Origin: Massilia solisilvae
GTDB lineage: Bacteria > Pseudomonadota > Gammaproteobacteria > Burkholderiales > Burkholderiaceae_D
Direction of reading: 5' to 3'
Assembly: GCF_024753215.1 (NCBI RefSeq)
Contig: NZ_JANUGV010000005.1
Coordinates: 62,001-126,000, forward strand
DNA: 64,000 nt
Positions 50,026-60,753 of the stretch are shown piece by piece. The stretch's first letter is position 1. The number at the start of each line of letters is the position of its first letter. A model generated the notes under the pieces. That model saw nothing but the letters and a program-made list of their open reading frames with translations, ran no database searches and was not told the origin of the DNA. Position numbers and translations under genes: made by a program.

Positions 50026-50916
50026 ATGCTTACCTCAATGGATCAACAATTCGTTCAACAGGTCCAGGCCGATGTCCGGCGCGCTCTCGAGGAAGACGTC
50101 GGCAGCGGCGACCTGACCGCGGCCCTGGTGCCGGCCCGGCAAACCGCGTGCGCCACGATCGTCTGCCGCGAGGACGCCGTGCTCTGCGGCCAACCCTGGG
50201 TCATGGAAACGCTCAGGCAGGTCGCGCCCTCGGCCCTGGCGCAGTGGCGCGTCGCCGAGGGCGGGCGCTGCACGCCCAACCAGGTCGTTGTCGAGATCAG
50301 TGGCAACGCGCGCGACTTGCTGACGGCCGAGCGCACCTGCCTGAATTTCCTGCAGACGCTGAGCGCGGTGGCGACCAATACGGCGCGCCATGTGCAGGCC
50401 GTGGCCGGAACGGGAGCGGCGATACTCGACACGCGCAAGACCATTCCCGGCCTGCGCGTGGCGCAAAAGTATGCGGTGCGCTGCGGCGGCGGCAGGAACC
50501 ACCGCATGGGCCTGCATGACGCCATCCTGATCAAGGAAAACCACATCGCCGCCGCCGGCAGCCTGACCGCGGCCTATGCGGCAGCCTTGCACTGCGGCCA
50601 GCAGGCCAGCTTCATCCAGGTGGAAGTCGAAACCCTGGGCCAGCTCGAGGAAGCCCTGAGTGCCGGGGTCAAGATGGTGCTGCTCGACAACATGCCACTG
50701 GAACGGATTCGCCAGGCCGTGCGCCTGGCGGCCGGGCGCTGCAGCCTGGAGATCTCCGGTGGCGTGACCCTGGCGCGCTTGCCCGAGCTGGCCGCAACCG
50801 GGGTCGATCGCATTTCGGTGGGCGCCCTGATCAAGGACATCCGCGCGATTGATTTTTCGATGCGTTTCGCGGCGGCGCCGGTGCAGGGGGCGCATTCGCC
50901 CGCCTTGCCTGCCTGA
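50026..50916 (+). CDS. nadC: Quinolinate phosphoribosyltransferase (nicotinate-nucleotide pyrophosphorylase)
   Basis: 296 residues with the NadC layout: ALEEDVGSGDLTAALVP, ERTCLNFLQTLSAVATNTA, the PRPP-site TRKTIPGLRVAQKYAVRCGGGRNHR (abbreviated to its ends, residues 140-166), HDAILIKENHI, VEVETLGQLEEAL and ISGGVTLARLPELAATGVDRISVG. It makes nicotinate mononucleotide in de novo NAD synthesis. No nadA or nadB is nearby, an unusual setting at the end of a catabolic cluster. Start could be the ATG at 50026 or 50038; neither has a clear ribosome site. Confidence 0.88.
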   Translation: MLTSMDQQFVQQVQADVRRALEEDVGSGDLTAALVPARQTACATIVCREDAVLCGQPWVMETLRQVAPSALAQWRVAEGGRCTPNQVVVEISGNARDLLTAERTCLNFLQTLSAVATNTARHVQAVAGTGAAILDTRKTIPGLRVAQKYAVRCGGGRNHRMGLHDAILIKENHIAAAGSLTAAYAAALHCGQQASFIQVEVETLGQLEEALSAGVKMVLLDNMPLERIRQAVRLAAGRCSLEISGGVTLARLPELAATGVDRISVGALIKDIRAIDFSMRFAAAPVQGAHSPALPA

Positions 50917-50939
50917 GCCGCCGCGCTCGCCCGCCGCGC

Positions 50940-52607
<1,668 letters not shown>

Positions 52608-52676
52608 TCTTTAACTTGTAGGTGAAATGAGGACGACAGGATACGACAGAATAGGCGGCACCAGCCGTTTTTCTGC

Positions 52677-53564
52677 TCAAGCCTTGTTGGCGGCGGCCGG
52701 CTGGGTGCGCCGGAGCAGCCCCTCGGCCGCGAACAGCGCCAGCGCGCTCCAGATCAGCGCGAAGCCGACCAGCTTGCCCGAGTCGAAGTGCTCATGGAAC
52801 ATCAGTACGCCCAGCAGGAACTGCAGGGTCGGCGACAGGTATTGCAGCAGCCCCAGCACCGACAGCGGGATCTGGCGCGCGCCGGACGCGAACAGCAGCA
52901 GCGGGATCGCGGTGGTCGGCCCGGCGGCGACCAGCAGCACGCGCGTCAGGTCCGAACTGGTGTTGAGGAACACGTTCTGGCCGTGCAGCGTCAGCCATAC
53001 CAGGTACGCCAGCGCGAGCGGGAACAGTACCATGGTCTCGAACGACAGCCCTTCCAGCGCGCCCAGTGCGGCGGTCTTGCGCAGCAGGCCGTAGATGCCG
53101 AAGGTGGAAGCCAGCAGCAGGGCAATCCACGGCAGCGTGCCGGCCTGCCAGGTCAGCCAGGCCACCCCCAGCGCCGCGATCGCGATCGCGCCCCATTGCT
53201 GCGGGCGCAGGCGTTCCTTCAGCAGCAGCGAGCCGAACATGATGTTGACCAGCGGGTTGATGAAGTAGCCGAGCGAGGATTCGATCACATGGCCGCTGGT
53301 GACGGCCCAGATGTAAATACCCCAGTTCGCGGACAGGAAGAAGGCAGAGGCGATGAAGCTCACCAGCACCTTGGGCTTCCTGACCAGGCTCAGCCAGCCC
53401 CACTGGCGCCGCACGGCCAGCACGATCAGCAGGAACAGCAGCGACCACACCATGCGGTGCGCCAGGATTTGTACCGGCGGCACTTCGCCAAGCGCGCGGA
53501 AATACAGGGGGAACAGGCCCCAGCAGAGAAACGCCAGGGCTGCGGAAAGGATGCCTGTTTGCAT
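52677..53564 (-). CDS. rarD: EamA/RarD family transporter
   Basis: 295 residues, ten helices in two EamA repeats. The start GILSAALAFLCWGLFPLYFRAL, EILAHRMVWS-type block (QILAHRMVWSLLF) and LGYFINPLVNIMFGSLLLKERLRPQQW (abbreviated to its ends) are the RarD hallmarks, as is the C-terminal LQYLSPTLQFLLGVLMFHE. RarD proteins are presumed drug/metabolite exporters; substrates are unknown. It ends 69 bases upstream of ettA on the same strand. Confidence 0.92.
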   Translation of the reverse strand: MQTGILSAALAFLCWGLFPLYFRALGEVPPVQILAHRMVWSLLFLLIVLAVRRQWGWLSLVRKPKVLVSFIASAFFLSANWGIYIWAVTSGHVIESSLGYFINPLVNIMFGSLLLKERLRPQQWGAIAIAALGVAWLTWQAGTLPWIALLLASTFGIYGLLRKTAALGALEGLSFETMVLFPLALAYLVWLTLHGQNVFLNTSSDLTRVLLVAAGPTTAIPLLLFASGARQIPLSVLGLLQYLSPTLQFLLGVLMFHEHFDSGKLVGFALIWSALALFAAEGLLRRTQPAAANKA

Positions 53565-53621
53565 GGGAAACGTCGGTGGGTTGCTGGGAGGACATTATCC
53601 CAAAATACGGCGGGGCTTGCC

Positions 53622-53638
53622 GGGACCGGCCCGGTCCC
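53622..53638. terminator. Palindromic hairpin after lipoprotein gene
   Basis: GGGACCGG-C-CCGGTCCC is a perfect 8-bp dyad 21 bases past the stop of the minus-strand propeller lipoprotein gene. No T tract, so termination would be weak or rho-assisted. Confidence 0.45.
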
Positions 53639-53659
53639 AACAATCCATCGGCAGACCGG

Positions 53660-55243
53660 CTATTTGCCGACCGCGAACAGCATCGCATTGTTGATCGCAT
53701 ACACCGTCCCGTCCGCGCCGATGGCGGTCGGCGTGTACGACTCGCCCAGCCCGCTGGTCAGGCGCACCTTTTGCGACAGCGTGTTGGTCGTCAGGTCCCA
53801 GCGGTACAGCCAGCCGTCTTCGCTGTTGACCAGAATCGACTTGGTGAACGGGTCCACCGCCGCCGTGTTGATGCACCACTCGACCACGCCGCCCGGGTAG
53901 TTCGGATCGGGCGTCACGCCGAGGATGGTCAGCACTTCCTTCATTACCTGCACGCCGGGTGCGATGAAGTCGGCCTGCGCCGCGTTCGGGTCGAGCAGCG
54001 CGACCTTGTTCTTTGAGTCGCCGCTGCCGGCGCGGCCGTAATTGTTGTACTTGGTGGTGATCAGGTACTGCGAGCTTCCCTTGTAGCCGGGCACCATCGA
54101 GGCCGGCACGATCGATGCCGTGTCGTCCCAGCCGAAGGAGCCCGGCGTCTTCGTCTGTGTCAGGCCGGCGTTGAAATGCAGCAGCCAGCCGCGCGCGTTG
54201 TGCTGGGCGTAGGTGGTCTCGAGCACGCCGAAGAACACGTCGCCATCCGGGCCGACGGTGGGCGATGCGGTGCTGTCGTCCGACACCCGTGCCGATTGCG
54301 CGGTCTGCGGGTCGATCAGCAGGGCCTTGCTCTTCAAGGTCAGCGTGGCCGCGTCCAGGGCCAGCAGGTAGCCTTTTTCCCTGGGGCCGTTGACGGCCAC
54401 ATACAGCGTCTTCTGGTCCTGCGACAGTGCCGGCGCGCTGTTCGTCGCGGCCTTGTCGATCTCGGCGTCGCCGGTGAGCACGGTGGCCGCGACCCAGCTG
54501 CCCTTGCCGTCCGCGCCGATGCGCGCCACGCCGCCCCTGAGCCCCGCGGGCGCACCCGGCAGCGCGGTGAAGCCGAAATAGATGTTGCCCTGGCTGTCCG
54601 CCGTGATCGGCGTATTGACGAAGACGTTGGCGTCGAACGCCGCCTTGTTGGCGTCATACGCGGCGTTGCCATAGAACGCGGCGCTTTGCGCGCTCACGCC
54701 GCCACTGTCCGGGTTGTCGCGGTACAGCACGCGGCCGCCCAGCGCCGGCACGATCATCCGGTTGGCGCTGGTGAGCGTGACGTTGAAGCTCGGCGTCCAG
54801 CGGTGCGGCGGCATCACGTAGTCGGTCTGCATCTCCCACAGCAGCTCGCCCGTGTAGCCGATCACCGCCCGCACCATATAGCCGTCCTGGCTCAGGCGCT
54901 TGACGGGAACGAGCACGGTGTTCTTGCTGGTGATCGCCGGCGAGCCGTAATGGACCAGCAAATAGCCTTGCGGGCTGTACTGCGGGGCCATGTCCACCGC
55001 CGTGCGCCAGCGGATGCGCGCCAGGTCCTGCGTCGCAATCTGGGCCACGGCCGTGTGCTGTGCGTCGGCGCCGAATCCCAGCCACGCCGGGCCGTTGACG
55101 GGCGGCAGCACGACCGGTGGCGGTTCCGTCACCACCGTCGTGCCGCTGCCGCCGCCACCGCCGCCGCAAGCGACCAGCAGCGCGCCAGCCAGCGCCGCCG
55201 CCGCCAGTACGAACCTGCCGTTTGTTTTCTGGGCCAGATGCAT
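53660..55243 (-). CDS. PQQ-type beta-propeller lipoprotein
   Basis: 527 residues: signal with lipobox LLVACGG (Cys26), a Gly/Thr/Pro linker, then a repeat-rich beta propeller of the quinoprotein alcohol dehydrogenase-like type (PAWLGFGADAQHTAVA, IGYTGELLWEMQTDY, NIYFGFTALPG, VYAINNAMLFAVGK). The repeats are degenerate and no PQQ-ligand set can be recognised, so cofactor binding is uncertain. It is divergent from the monohaem HzsA-like gene across 75 bases; the two may be a functional pair. Confidence 0.8.
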   Translation of the reverse strand: MHLAQKTNGRFVLAAAALAGALLVACGGGGGGSGTTVVTEPPPVVLPPVNGPAWLGFGADAQHTAVAQIATQDLARIRWRTAVDMAPQYSPQGYLLVHYGSPAITSKNTVLVPVKRLSQDGYMVRAVIGYTGELLWEMQTDYVMPPHRWTPSFNVTLTSANRMIVPALGGRVLYRDNPDSGGVSAQSAAFYGNAAYDANKAAFDANVFVNTPITADSQGNIYFGFTALPGAPAGLRGGVARIGADGKGSWVAATVLTGDAEIDKAATNSAPALSQDQKTLYVAVNGPREKGYLLALDAATLTLKSKALLIDPQTAQSARVSDDSTASPTVGPDGDVFFGVLETTYAQHNARGWLLHFNAGLTQTKTPGSFGWDDTASIVPASMVPGYKGSSQYLITTKYNNYGRAGSGDSKNKVALLDPNAAQADFIAPGVQVMKEVLTILGVTPDPNYPGGVVEWCINTAAVDPFTKSILVNSEDGWLYRWDLTTNTLSQKVRLTSGLGESYTPTAIGADGTVYAINNAMLFAVGK

Positions 55244-55318
55244 GAGCTTCTCCTGCTGTGCCGGAAAGTTTCAAGTATGTACTATTGCTGGGCTAAACTT
55301 GTATGAAATTGCAAACCC

Positions 55319-57514
55319 ATGGCTATCGTCCCTATTCGCATTGCATTGCTGGCGCTGCTCGTCGCCGTCGCCGGCTGCGACAAGGACAGCCATGGCGCGG
55401 CGAGCGCGCGCGCGCCGCTTGCGCACGTCGCGGCGGCGCCTGTGGCCACCGTCAACGGCGACCGCGCACCCGCCAGCTATCCGATTCTGTTCGTGACCCA
55501 GGCGCCGGTCGCTACCGACGACGCGGCGCGGCTGTCGGTCTTTGCCAACCACCTGCCGGCGCTGGACGCGGCGCCGCGCGGCGGCGACCTGATGCTGCGC
55601 TACCCGGACGGCAGCCTGCGCAATCTCACCCAGGAAGCGGGCTTCGGCACGGACGGCGCGCAAGGCGCAAACGCGATCGCGGTGCGCGAGCCGTCGGTGG
55701 ACTGGGACGGCAAGCGCGCGTTGTTTTCGATGGTGGCGGGGGACGGGCACGCGTTCTGGCAGCTGTACGAGGTAACCGGCCTGGCCAAGGGCGAGCGCGC
55801 GCACATCGCGCGCTTGCCCGGCCAGCCGGCCAACGCCAACAACGTCTCGCCGCTGTACGCCACCGATGGCCGCGTCCTGTTCACCTCGGACCGCCCGCGC
55901 GCCGGCCTTGCGCACCTGTACCCCCAGCTGGACGAGTACGAAGCCACGCCCACCACTACCGGCATCTGGAGCCTTGACCGCGCAAGCGGCGTGCTGCGCA
56001 TCCTGAACCATGCGCCCAGCGGCGCCTTCAGCCCCATCGTGGACAGCTACGGGCGGGTGGTGTTCACGCGCTGGGACCACCTGCAGCAGGACCAGCTGGC
56101 GCAGCGCGACCGCGACGCCGCGAAGAATGGGGTGGCACTGCCCTTCAGGTCATTCAACTATGCCGGCGAGGCGGCTGGCGCGATACCGCTGCCGGCGCGC
56201 ACCGAGGTGTTTCCCGAATCGCGCTCCGGCAGCGAGGGCAAATATGGCTGGGTGAATGCGTTCACCAACAACTTCTTCACGGTGTGGCAGATGAACGAGG
56301 ATGGCAGCGGCGAGGAGACCCTGAACCACGTGGGCCAGCACGAACTGGCCTTCGGCTACCTGACCCCGAGCTTTCGCGACGACCCGGCGCTGTCCAACCG
56401 CACCGTGGACACGCTGCACGCCAACCGCACCAGCATTCGCCGCGAGGGCGGCCTGCTGCAGCTGCGCGAGGACCCGCGCCACCCCGGCGCCTACTTCGCC
56501 GTCGCCGCGCGCGACCGTGGCACCTTCGGCACCGGGCAGCTGGTGCGCCTTGGCGCCGATCCTGGCCTGAACGGCGAGCAGATGCAGGTCGATCCGGTCA
56601 CGCCGGGCGACCCGGGCGACGCGCTGCCCGGCGGGCGCTTTCGCAACCCCTTGCCGCTGTCGGATGGCTCGCTGGTGGCCAGCCACACTGGCGACGAGCG
56701 GCTCGCAGCCGGTGCGCCTGGCCTGTCCGGCTTGCGGCTGGTGTGGCTCGAACCCGGCGCCACTGGCCTGTACCGGGCCGGCAGGCCGCTCACTGCCGGC
56801 ATCAGGAAGACCTTGCGATGGACGTCGGCGGCGGGCCCGCGCAGCTGGTCGGGCGAGCTGTGGGAGCTGGAGGCGGTCGAGGTGCGGCCCCGGCCGCGGC
56901 CCATGCGCGCGCAGGCTGGACTGGAAGCGCCGGAGCGCGCCGTGCTGGCCGAACAACACGTCAGCGAAGAAGCGCTGCGCAGCTGGCTGGTGCGTCACGA
57001 CCTTGCCCTGATCGTAACGCGCGACCAGACCAGCCGTGATCGGGCAGACTTGCAACAGCCGTTCAATTTGCGCGTGCCCGGCGGCGTGCGCACGCTCTCG
57101 AACAGCGCGCCAGGCGGCAGGGTGTACGACATCGCGCATTTCCAGTTGTTCGAGGGCGAGCAGCTGCGCGCCTATCCGGGCCGCCCCGGCCGCCGCGTGA
57201 TCGCGCAGCCCATGCACACCGGACGGCTGCCGGCCAACCCCGGCGGACCGGACGGCAGCGTGCAGATTGCGCCCGACGGCTCCACCGCTGCGTTCGTGCC
57301 CGCGCGGCGCGCACTGAGCTGGCAGACCACCGATCCGTCCGGCGAGCCGGTGGTGCGCGAGCGCAACTGGATCACCTTCCAGGCCGGTGAAATGCGCGTG
57401 TGCGCATCGTGCCACGGCGTCAATGTGCGCGACCAGGCCGGACGGCCGCCGCCGGTGACCAAACCCGAGGCGCTGCGGCGCTTGCTTTCATGGTGGAAAC
57501 AACAGTCACAGTAG
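55319..57514 (+). CDS. HzsA-like monohaem cytochrome lipoprotein
   Basis: 731 residues. Lipobox VAVAGCDK (Cys20), a long beta-propeller-like region with DRPRAGLAHLYP and WQMNEDGSGEETLNHVGQHELAFGYL (ends only), then a C-terminal haem c site CASCH at residues 695-699 in VRERNWITFQAGEMRVCASCHG (ends only). The layout matches the family related to hydrazine synthase alpha subunit, found widely outside anammox bacteria and of unknown function there. It is expected to be outer- or inner-membrane anchored in the periplasm, handling one electron. Confidence 0.8.
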   Translation: MAIVPIRIALLALLVAVAGCDKDSHGAASARAPLAHVAAAPVATVNGDRAPASYPILFVTQAPVATDDAARLSVFANHLPALDAAPRGGDLMLRYPDGSLRNLTQEAGFGTDGAQGANAIAVREPSVDWDGKRALFSMVAGDGHAFWQLYEVTGLAKGERAHIARLPGQPANANNVSPLYATDGRVLFTSDRPRAGLAHLYPQLDEYEATPTTTGIWSLDRASGVLRILNHAPSGAFSPIVDSYGRVVFTRWDHLQQDQLAQRDRDAAKNGVALPFRSFNYAGEAAGAIPLPARTEVFPESRSGSEGKYGWVNAFTNNFFTVWQMNEDGSGEETLNHVGQHELAFGYLTPSFRDDPALSNRTVDTLHANRTSIRREGGLLQLREDPRHPGAYFAVAARDRGTFGTGQLVRLGADPGLNGEQMQVDPVTPGDPGDALPGGRFRNPLPLSDGSLVASHTGDERLAAGAPGLSGLRLVWLEPGATGLYRAGRPLTAGIRKTLRWTSAAGPRSWSGELWELEAVEVRPRPRPMRAQAGLEAPERAVLAEQHVSEEALRSWLVRHDLALIVTRDQTSRDRADLQQPFNLRVPGGVRTLSNSAPGGRVYDIAHFQLFEGEQLRAYPGRPGRRVIAQPMHTGRLPANPGGPDGSVQIAPDGSTAAFVPARRALSWQTTDPSGEPVVRERNWITFQAGEMRVCASCHGVNVRDQAGRPPPVTKPEALRRLLSWWKQQSQ

Positions 57515-57540
57515 GGGTATTTGCGTATTTGAAACACCAC

Positions 57541-57569
57541 TTGCAAAGTTCCATAATGTGGCATATTGT
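57541..57569 (+). promoter_or_regulatory. Possible kup promoter
   Basis: TTGCAA (57541-57546), 17 bases, TATTGT (57564-57569). Transcription would start near 57576, after the TTG at 57566, supporting the later TTG start of kup. Confidence 0.4.
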
Positions 57570-57601
57570 GCAACGCACCAAAACGACAAGACGGTGAAAT
57601 T

Positions 57602-59476
57602 TTGGCTTCGCAACACAAGAAAAGCAGCGTCGCCGCGCTGACCCTGGCGGCAGTCGGCATCGTGTACGGCGACATCGGCACCAGCCCGCTGTACACACTC
57701 AAGACCATCTTCGATCCGGTGCATGGACTGGCACTGAACGAATTCAACCTGGTGGGCGTGATCTCCCTGATTTTCTGGGGGCTGACCATGATCGTCGCGC
57801 TCAAGTACGTTTCGCTGGTGCTGCGCGCCGATAACCGTGGCGAGGGCGGCATCATGGCGCTGATGGCGCTGGCCTTGAGCTCGGTGCGCAAGTCGAGCTG
57901 GCAGTTCCCGCTGATGCTGATCGGCGTGCTGGGCGCCACCATGTTCTACGGCGACAGCGTGATTACGCCGGCGATCTCGGTGCTGGGCGCGATCGAGGGC
58001 CTGGAAGTGGCCACGCCGGCGCTGTCGCGCTACGTGGTGCCGCTCACCATCGTCGTGCTGGTGATCCTGTATTCGCTGCAGCGGCACGGCACGGCGGGCA
58101 TCGGCCGCTGGTTCGGCCCGATCATGATGATCTGGTTCGCCGCGCTGGCGATCATGGGCGTCATCAATATCGTGGCCGCGCCGCAGGTGCTCGCTGCCCT
58201 CAATCCGCTGCATGCGTTCGCGTTCCTGCTCGAGAATCGCTTCGTGGGCTTCGTCGCGCTGGGCGCGGTGGTGCTGGCGTTCACCGGCGCCGAGGCGCTG
58301 TACGCCGACATGGGCCACTTCGGCAAAAAGCCGATCCGGGTCGCCTGGTTCATGGTGGTGTTCCCGGCGCTTGCGCTGAACTACATGGGCCAGGGCGCGC
58401 TCTTGATGGCGCAGCCCGAAGCGATCGAGAACCCGTTCTTCCACCAGCTCGGCGCGTGGAGCGTGTATCCGCTGGTGGTGCTGTCCACGGTGGCGGCGGT
58501 GATCGCGTCCCAGGCCACGATCTCGGGCAGCTATTCGATGACGCGCCAGGCCATCGCGCTCGGGCTGCTGCCGCGCATGCGCGTGCTGCACACATCGGTG
58601 AGCGAGATCGGCCAGATCTACATGCCGGCGGTGAACTGGCTGCAGTGCGGCGTGGTGTTGCTGGCGGTGATCGGCTTCGGCTCGTCGGAAAAGCTGGCCG
58701 GCGCCTACGGCATTGCCGTGACCTGCACGATGCTGGCCACCACCTTCCTGACCTTCTTCGTGATCCGTTACCGCTGGAGCCTGCCGCTGGTGCTGTCGCT
58801 GGGCGCAACCGCCTTCTTCATCACCATGGACCTGGCGCTGGTCTCGGCCAGCAGTTTGAAGTTCTTCCACGGCGGCTGGTTCCCGCTGCTGCTCGGCACT
58901 GTGATGTTCACCATCATGATGACCTGGAAGCGCGGCCGCGAGCTGGTGTTCGAGAACTTGCAGCAGCACGCGATCCCGCTGGACGATTTCTTGCAGTCGC
59001 TGTTCGTGGCCCCGCCGGTGCGCGTGCCCGGCACCGCCATCTTCCTGCGCGGCGAAAGCGACGGCGTGCCGCACGCGCTCTTGCACAACCTGTCGCACAA
59101 CAAGGTGCTGCACGAGCGCGTTGCCTTCCTGACCGTGCACATCCGCGAAGAGCCGTTCGTGCCGCCCAGCGAGCAGGTGACCATCATTCCGCTGGGGCAC
59201 AACTGCTACCAGCTCAACGTCTGCTACGGCTTCAAGGACGAGCCGAACATCCCGACGGTGCTGGGCCTGTGCGAGCAGCAGGGCCTGAAGTTCGAGCCGA
59301 TGGAGACGTCGTTCTTCATCGCGCGCCAGACCGTAATCTCGGTGCCGGGCCGCGGCATGGCGCCGTGGCGCGAACACCTGTACATCGCCATGTCGCGCAA
59401 CGCGCGCGCCGCCGCCGACTACTACCAGATCCCCGCCAACCGTGTCATCGAGCTCGGCACGCAAGTCGAGATCTGA
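57602..59476 (+). CDS. kup: Low-affinity potassium transport system protein Kup
   Basis: 624 residues, 12 helices, with the KUP motif ALTLAAVGIVYGDIGTSPLY at residues 11-30, followed by ALKYVSLVLRADNRGEGGI and a 170-residue cytoplasmic C-terminal domain. It imports K+ with protons. There is no ATG; the TTG at 57602 (MASQHKKSS) matches the usual Kup start and has GGTGA seven bases upstream, whereas the TTG at 57566 would add 12 atypical residues. Confidence 0.93.
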   Translation: MASQHKKSSVAALTLAAVGIVYGDIGTSPLYTLKTIFDPVHGLALNEFNLVGVISLIFWGLTMIVALKYVSLVLRADNRGEGGIMALMALALSSVRKSSWQFPLMLIGVLGATMFYGDSVITPAISVLGAIEGLEVATPALSRYVVPLTIVVLVILYSLQRHGTAGIGRWFGPIMMIWFAALAIMGVINIVAAPQVLAALNPLHAFAFLLENRFVGFVALGAVVLAFTGAEALYADMGHFGKKPIRVAWFMVVFPALALNYMGQGALLMAQPEAIENPFFHQLGAWSVYPLVVLSTVAAVIASQATISGSYSMTRQAIALGLLPRMRVLHTSVSEIGQIYMPAVNWLQCGVVLLAVIGFGSSEKLAGAYGIAVTCTMLATTFLTFFVIRYRWSLPLVLSLGATAFFITMDLALVSASSLKFFHGGWFPLLLGTVMFTIMMTWKRGRELVFENLQQHAIPLDDFLQSLFVAPPVRVPGTAIFLRGESDGVPHALLHNLSHNKVLHERVAFLTVHIREEPFVPPSEQVTIIPLGHNCYQLNVCYGFKDEPNIPTVLGLCEQQGLKFEPMETSFFIARQTVISVPGRGMAPWREHLYIAMSRNARAAADYYQIPANRVIELGTQVEI

Positions 59477-59579
59477 TACAAAGGCTTACAAAATCCGGAC
59501 ACCTCCTGCCGCCGGGCTCGGGTAGTGTGCGGATTTTGTTCCGCATTCTTTCTTACCTTTTCAACGCCAAGGATCGTCC

Positions 59580-60026
59580 ATGAAACTGAAGTATCCCCTG
59601 ATCGCCGCCTTCGTCGCCGTGCTGGGCCTGACCGCGTGCGGCGGTGGCGGCAGCTCGTCGGGCACCAGCCCGAGCGGCAGCACCGCCGTCGCCAGCCCGG
59701 CGCAACTGAGCTACACCGATTCCGTGGTGGGCACCGGCGCCACCGCCGCCACCGGGATGACGGTCACGGTGAAGTACACCGGCTGGCTGTACAGCACCAG
59801 CGCGACCAACAACAAGGGGACGCAGTTCGACACCGGCACCTTCTCGTTCAAGCTGGGCACCAACTCGGTCATCCCTGGCTTCGAGCAGGCCGTGCTGGGC
59901 ATGAAGGTGGGCGGCAAGCGCACCGTGCTGATCCCGTCCAGCCTGGGCTATGGCGCCTCGGGCACGTCGGGCATCCCGGGCGGTTCGGGGCTGGTGTTCG
60001 ACATCGAACTGGTCAGCGCGCAGTAA
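59580..60026 (+). CDS. FKBP-type peptidyl-prolyl isomerase lipoprotein
   Basis: 148 residues: lipobox GLTACGG (Cys20), a Ser/Gly linker, then a single FKBP domain (about 42-147) with [39 protein letters not shown] (ends only), [16 protein letters not shown] and [11 protein letters not shown]. Active-site Tyr, Phe, Asp and Ile positions are kept. It is a membrane-anchored folding helper in the periplasm. A bidirectional terminator follows. Confidence 0.92.
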   Translation: MKLKYPLIAAFVAVLGLTACGGGGSSSGTSPSGSTAVASPAQLSYTDSVVGTGATAATGMTVTVKYTGWLYSTSATNNKGTQFDTGTFSFKLGTNSVIPGFEQAVLGMKVGGKRTVLIPSSLGYGASGTSGIPGGSGLVFDIELVSAQ

Positions 60027-60039
60027 GCGCGCGGCGCAT

Positions 60040-60072
60040 AAAAAAACCGGGGACGCAACCCCGGTTTTTTTT
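60040..60072. terminator. Bidirectional intrinsic terminator
   Basis: AAAAAAACCGGGG (60040-60052), loop ACGCAA, perfect complement (60059-60071), T tract on both strands. It separates the convergent FKBP and cytochrome b561 genes. Confidence 0.88.
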
Positions 60073-60085
60073 CGCCTGCGCCCCC

Positions 60086-60631
60086 TTATGCGCGGCCGGA
60101 CATGCGTTTGAGGATGCCGTCGCGGTCGATGAACTGGTGCTTGATCACGCCCAGCAGGTGAAAGCCGATCAGGAACAGCATCGCATCGGCGGTGAAGCCG
60201 TGGACCTCTTCGAGCGGCTCATGCAGGGCGCGGAACTCCGGGAACGGGCTCGGGATGCTGAGCAGGTCGAAAACCGGAATTGCGCGGCCCGTGCTCCAGA
60301 TGATCAGCGGCCCGGTAATTGCCAGCACCGCGATCCCCACCAGCAGCAGCACGTGCACGACCCGCGCGAACTTCTGCAGCGCCGGCTGCTGCGGCAGCTC
60401 TTGCGGCGACGTCGAGCTCACGCGCCAGTACACGCGCCACAGCAGGAACAGCGAGGCGAACGCGCCGATGGCGATGTGCAGGCCGCGCCAGAACTTGCGC
60501 GCGTCGCCCTTGGGCATGTCCTCGAAGTACAGGCCGATCGCAAGCAGTGCCAGCACCAGCAGTGCGCCCAGCCAGTGGTTGAAGCGCGAGACCGAGCCGT
60601 AGCTGGTAGGTGAGTCTTGGGTCGCCGACAT
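60086..60631 (-). CDS. Cytochrome b561 family protein
   Basis: 181 residues, four helices with the four haem histidines in RFNHWLGALL, FWRGLHIAIGAF, HEPLEEVHGFTADAM and IGFHLLGVIKHQF. Such CybB-like proteins oxidise quinol or shuttle electrons across the inner membrane. The ATG at 60631 is chosen because the family begins shortly before the RFNHW motif. It stands next to, but does not overlap, the DUF262 nuclease gene. Confidence 0.9.
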   Translation of the reverse strand: MSATQDSPTSYGSVSRFNHWLGALLVLALLAIGLYFEDMPKGDARKFWRGLHIAIGAFASLFLLWRVYWRVSSTSPQELPQQPALQKFARVVHVLLLVGIAVLAITGPLIIWSTGRAIPVFDLLSIPSPFPEFRALHEPLEEVHGFTADAMLFLIGFHLLGVIKHQFIDRDGILKRMSGRA

Positions 60632-60753
60632 GTTGTTTTTCTCCAAACGAAACAAAAATTCCATTATGGATGATCCCGGCTGGCAGTTCAAACGCCGTGG
60701 CAGGGCCCGCCGCAGGGCGGGCCTGGTCGCCACGTTCGGGCGCCCGGTCGCGC

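Noticed and set aside
57506-59464. 652-codon minus-strand frame
   Set aside because: His/Arg/Gln-rich antisense reading of kup, whose transmembrane pattern and motif are clear on the plus strand.
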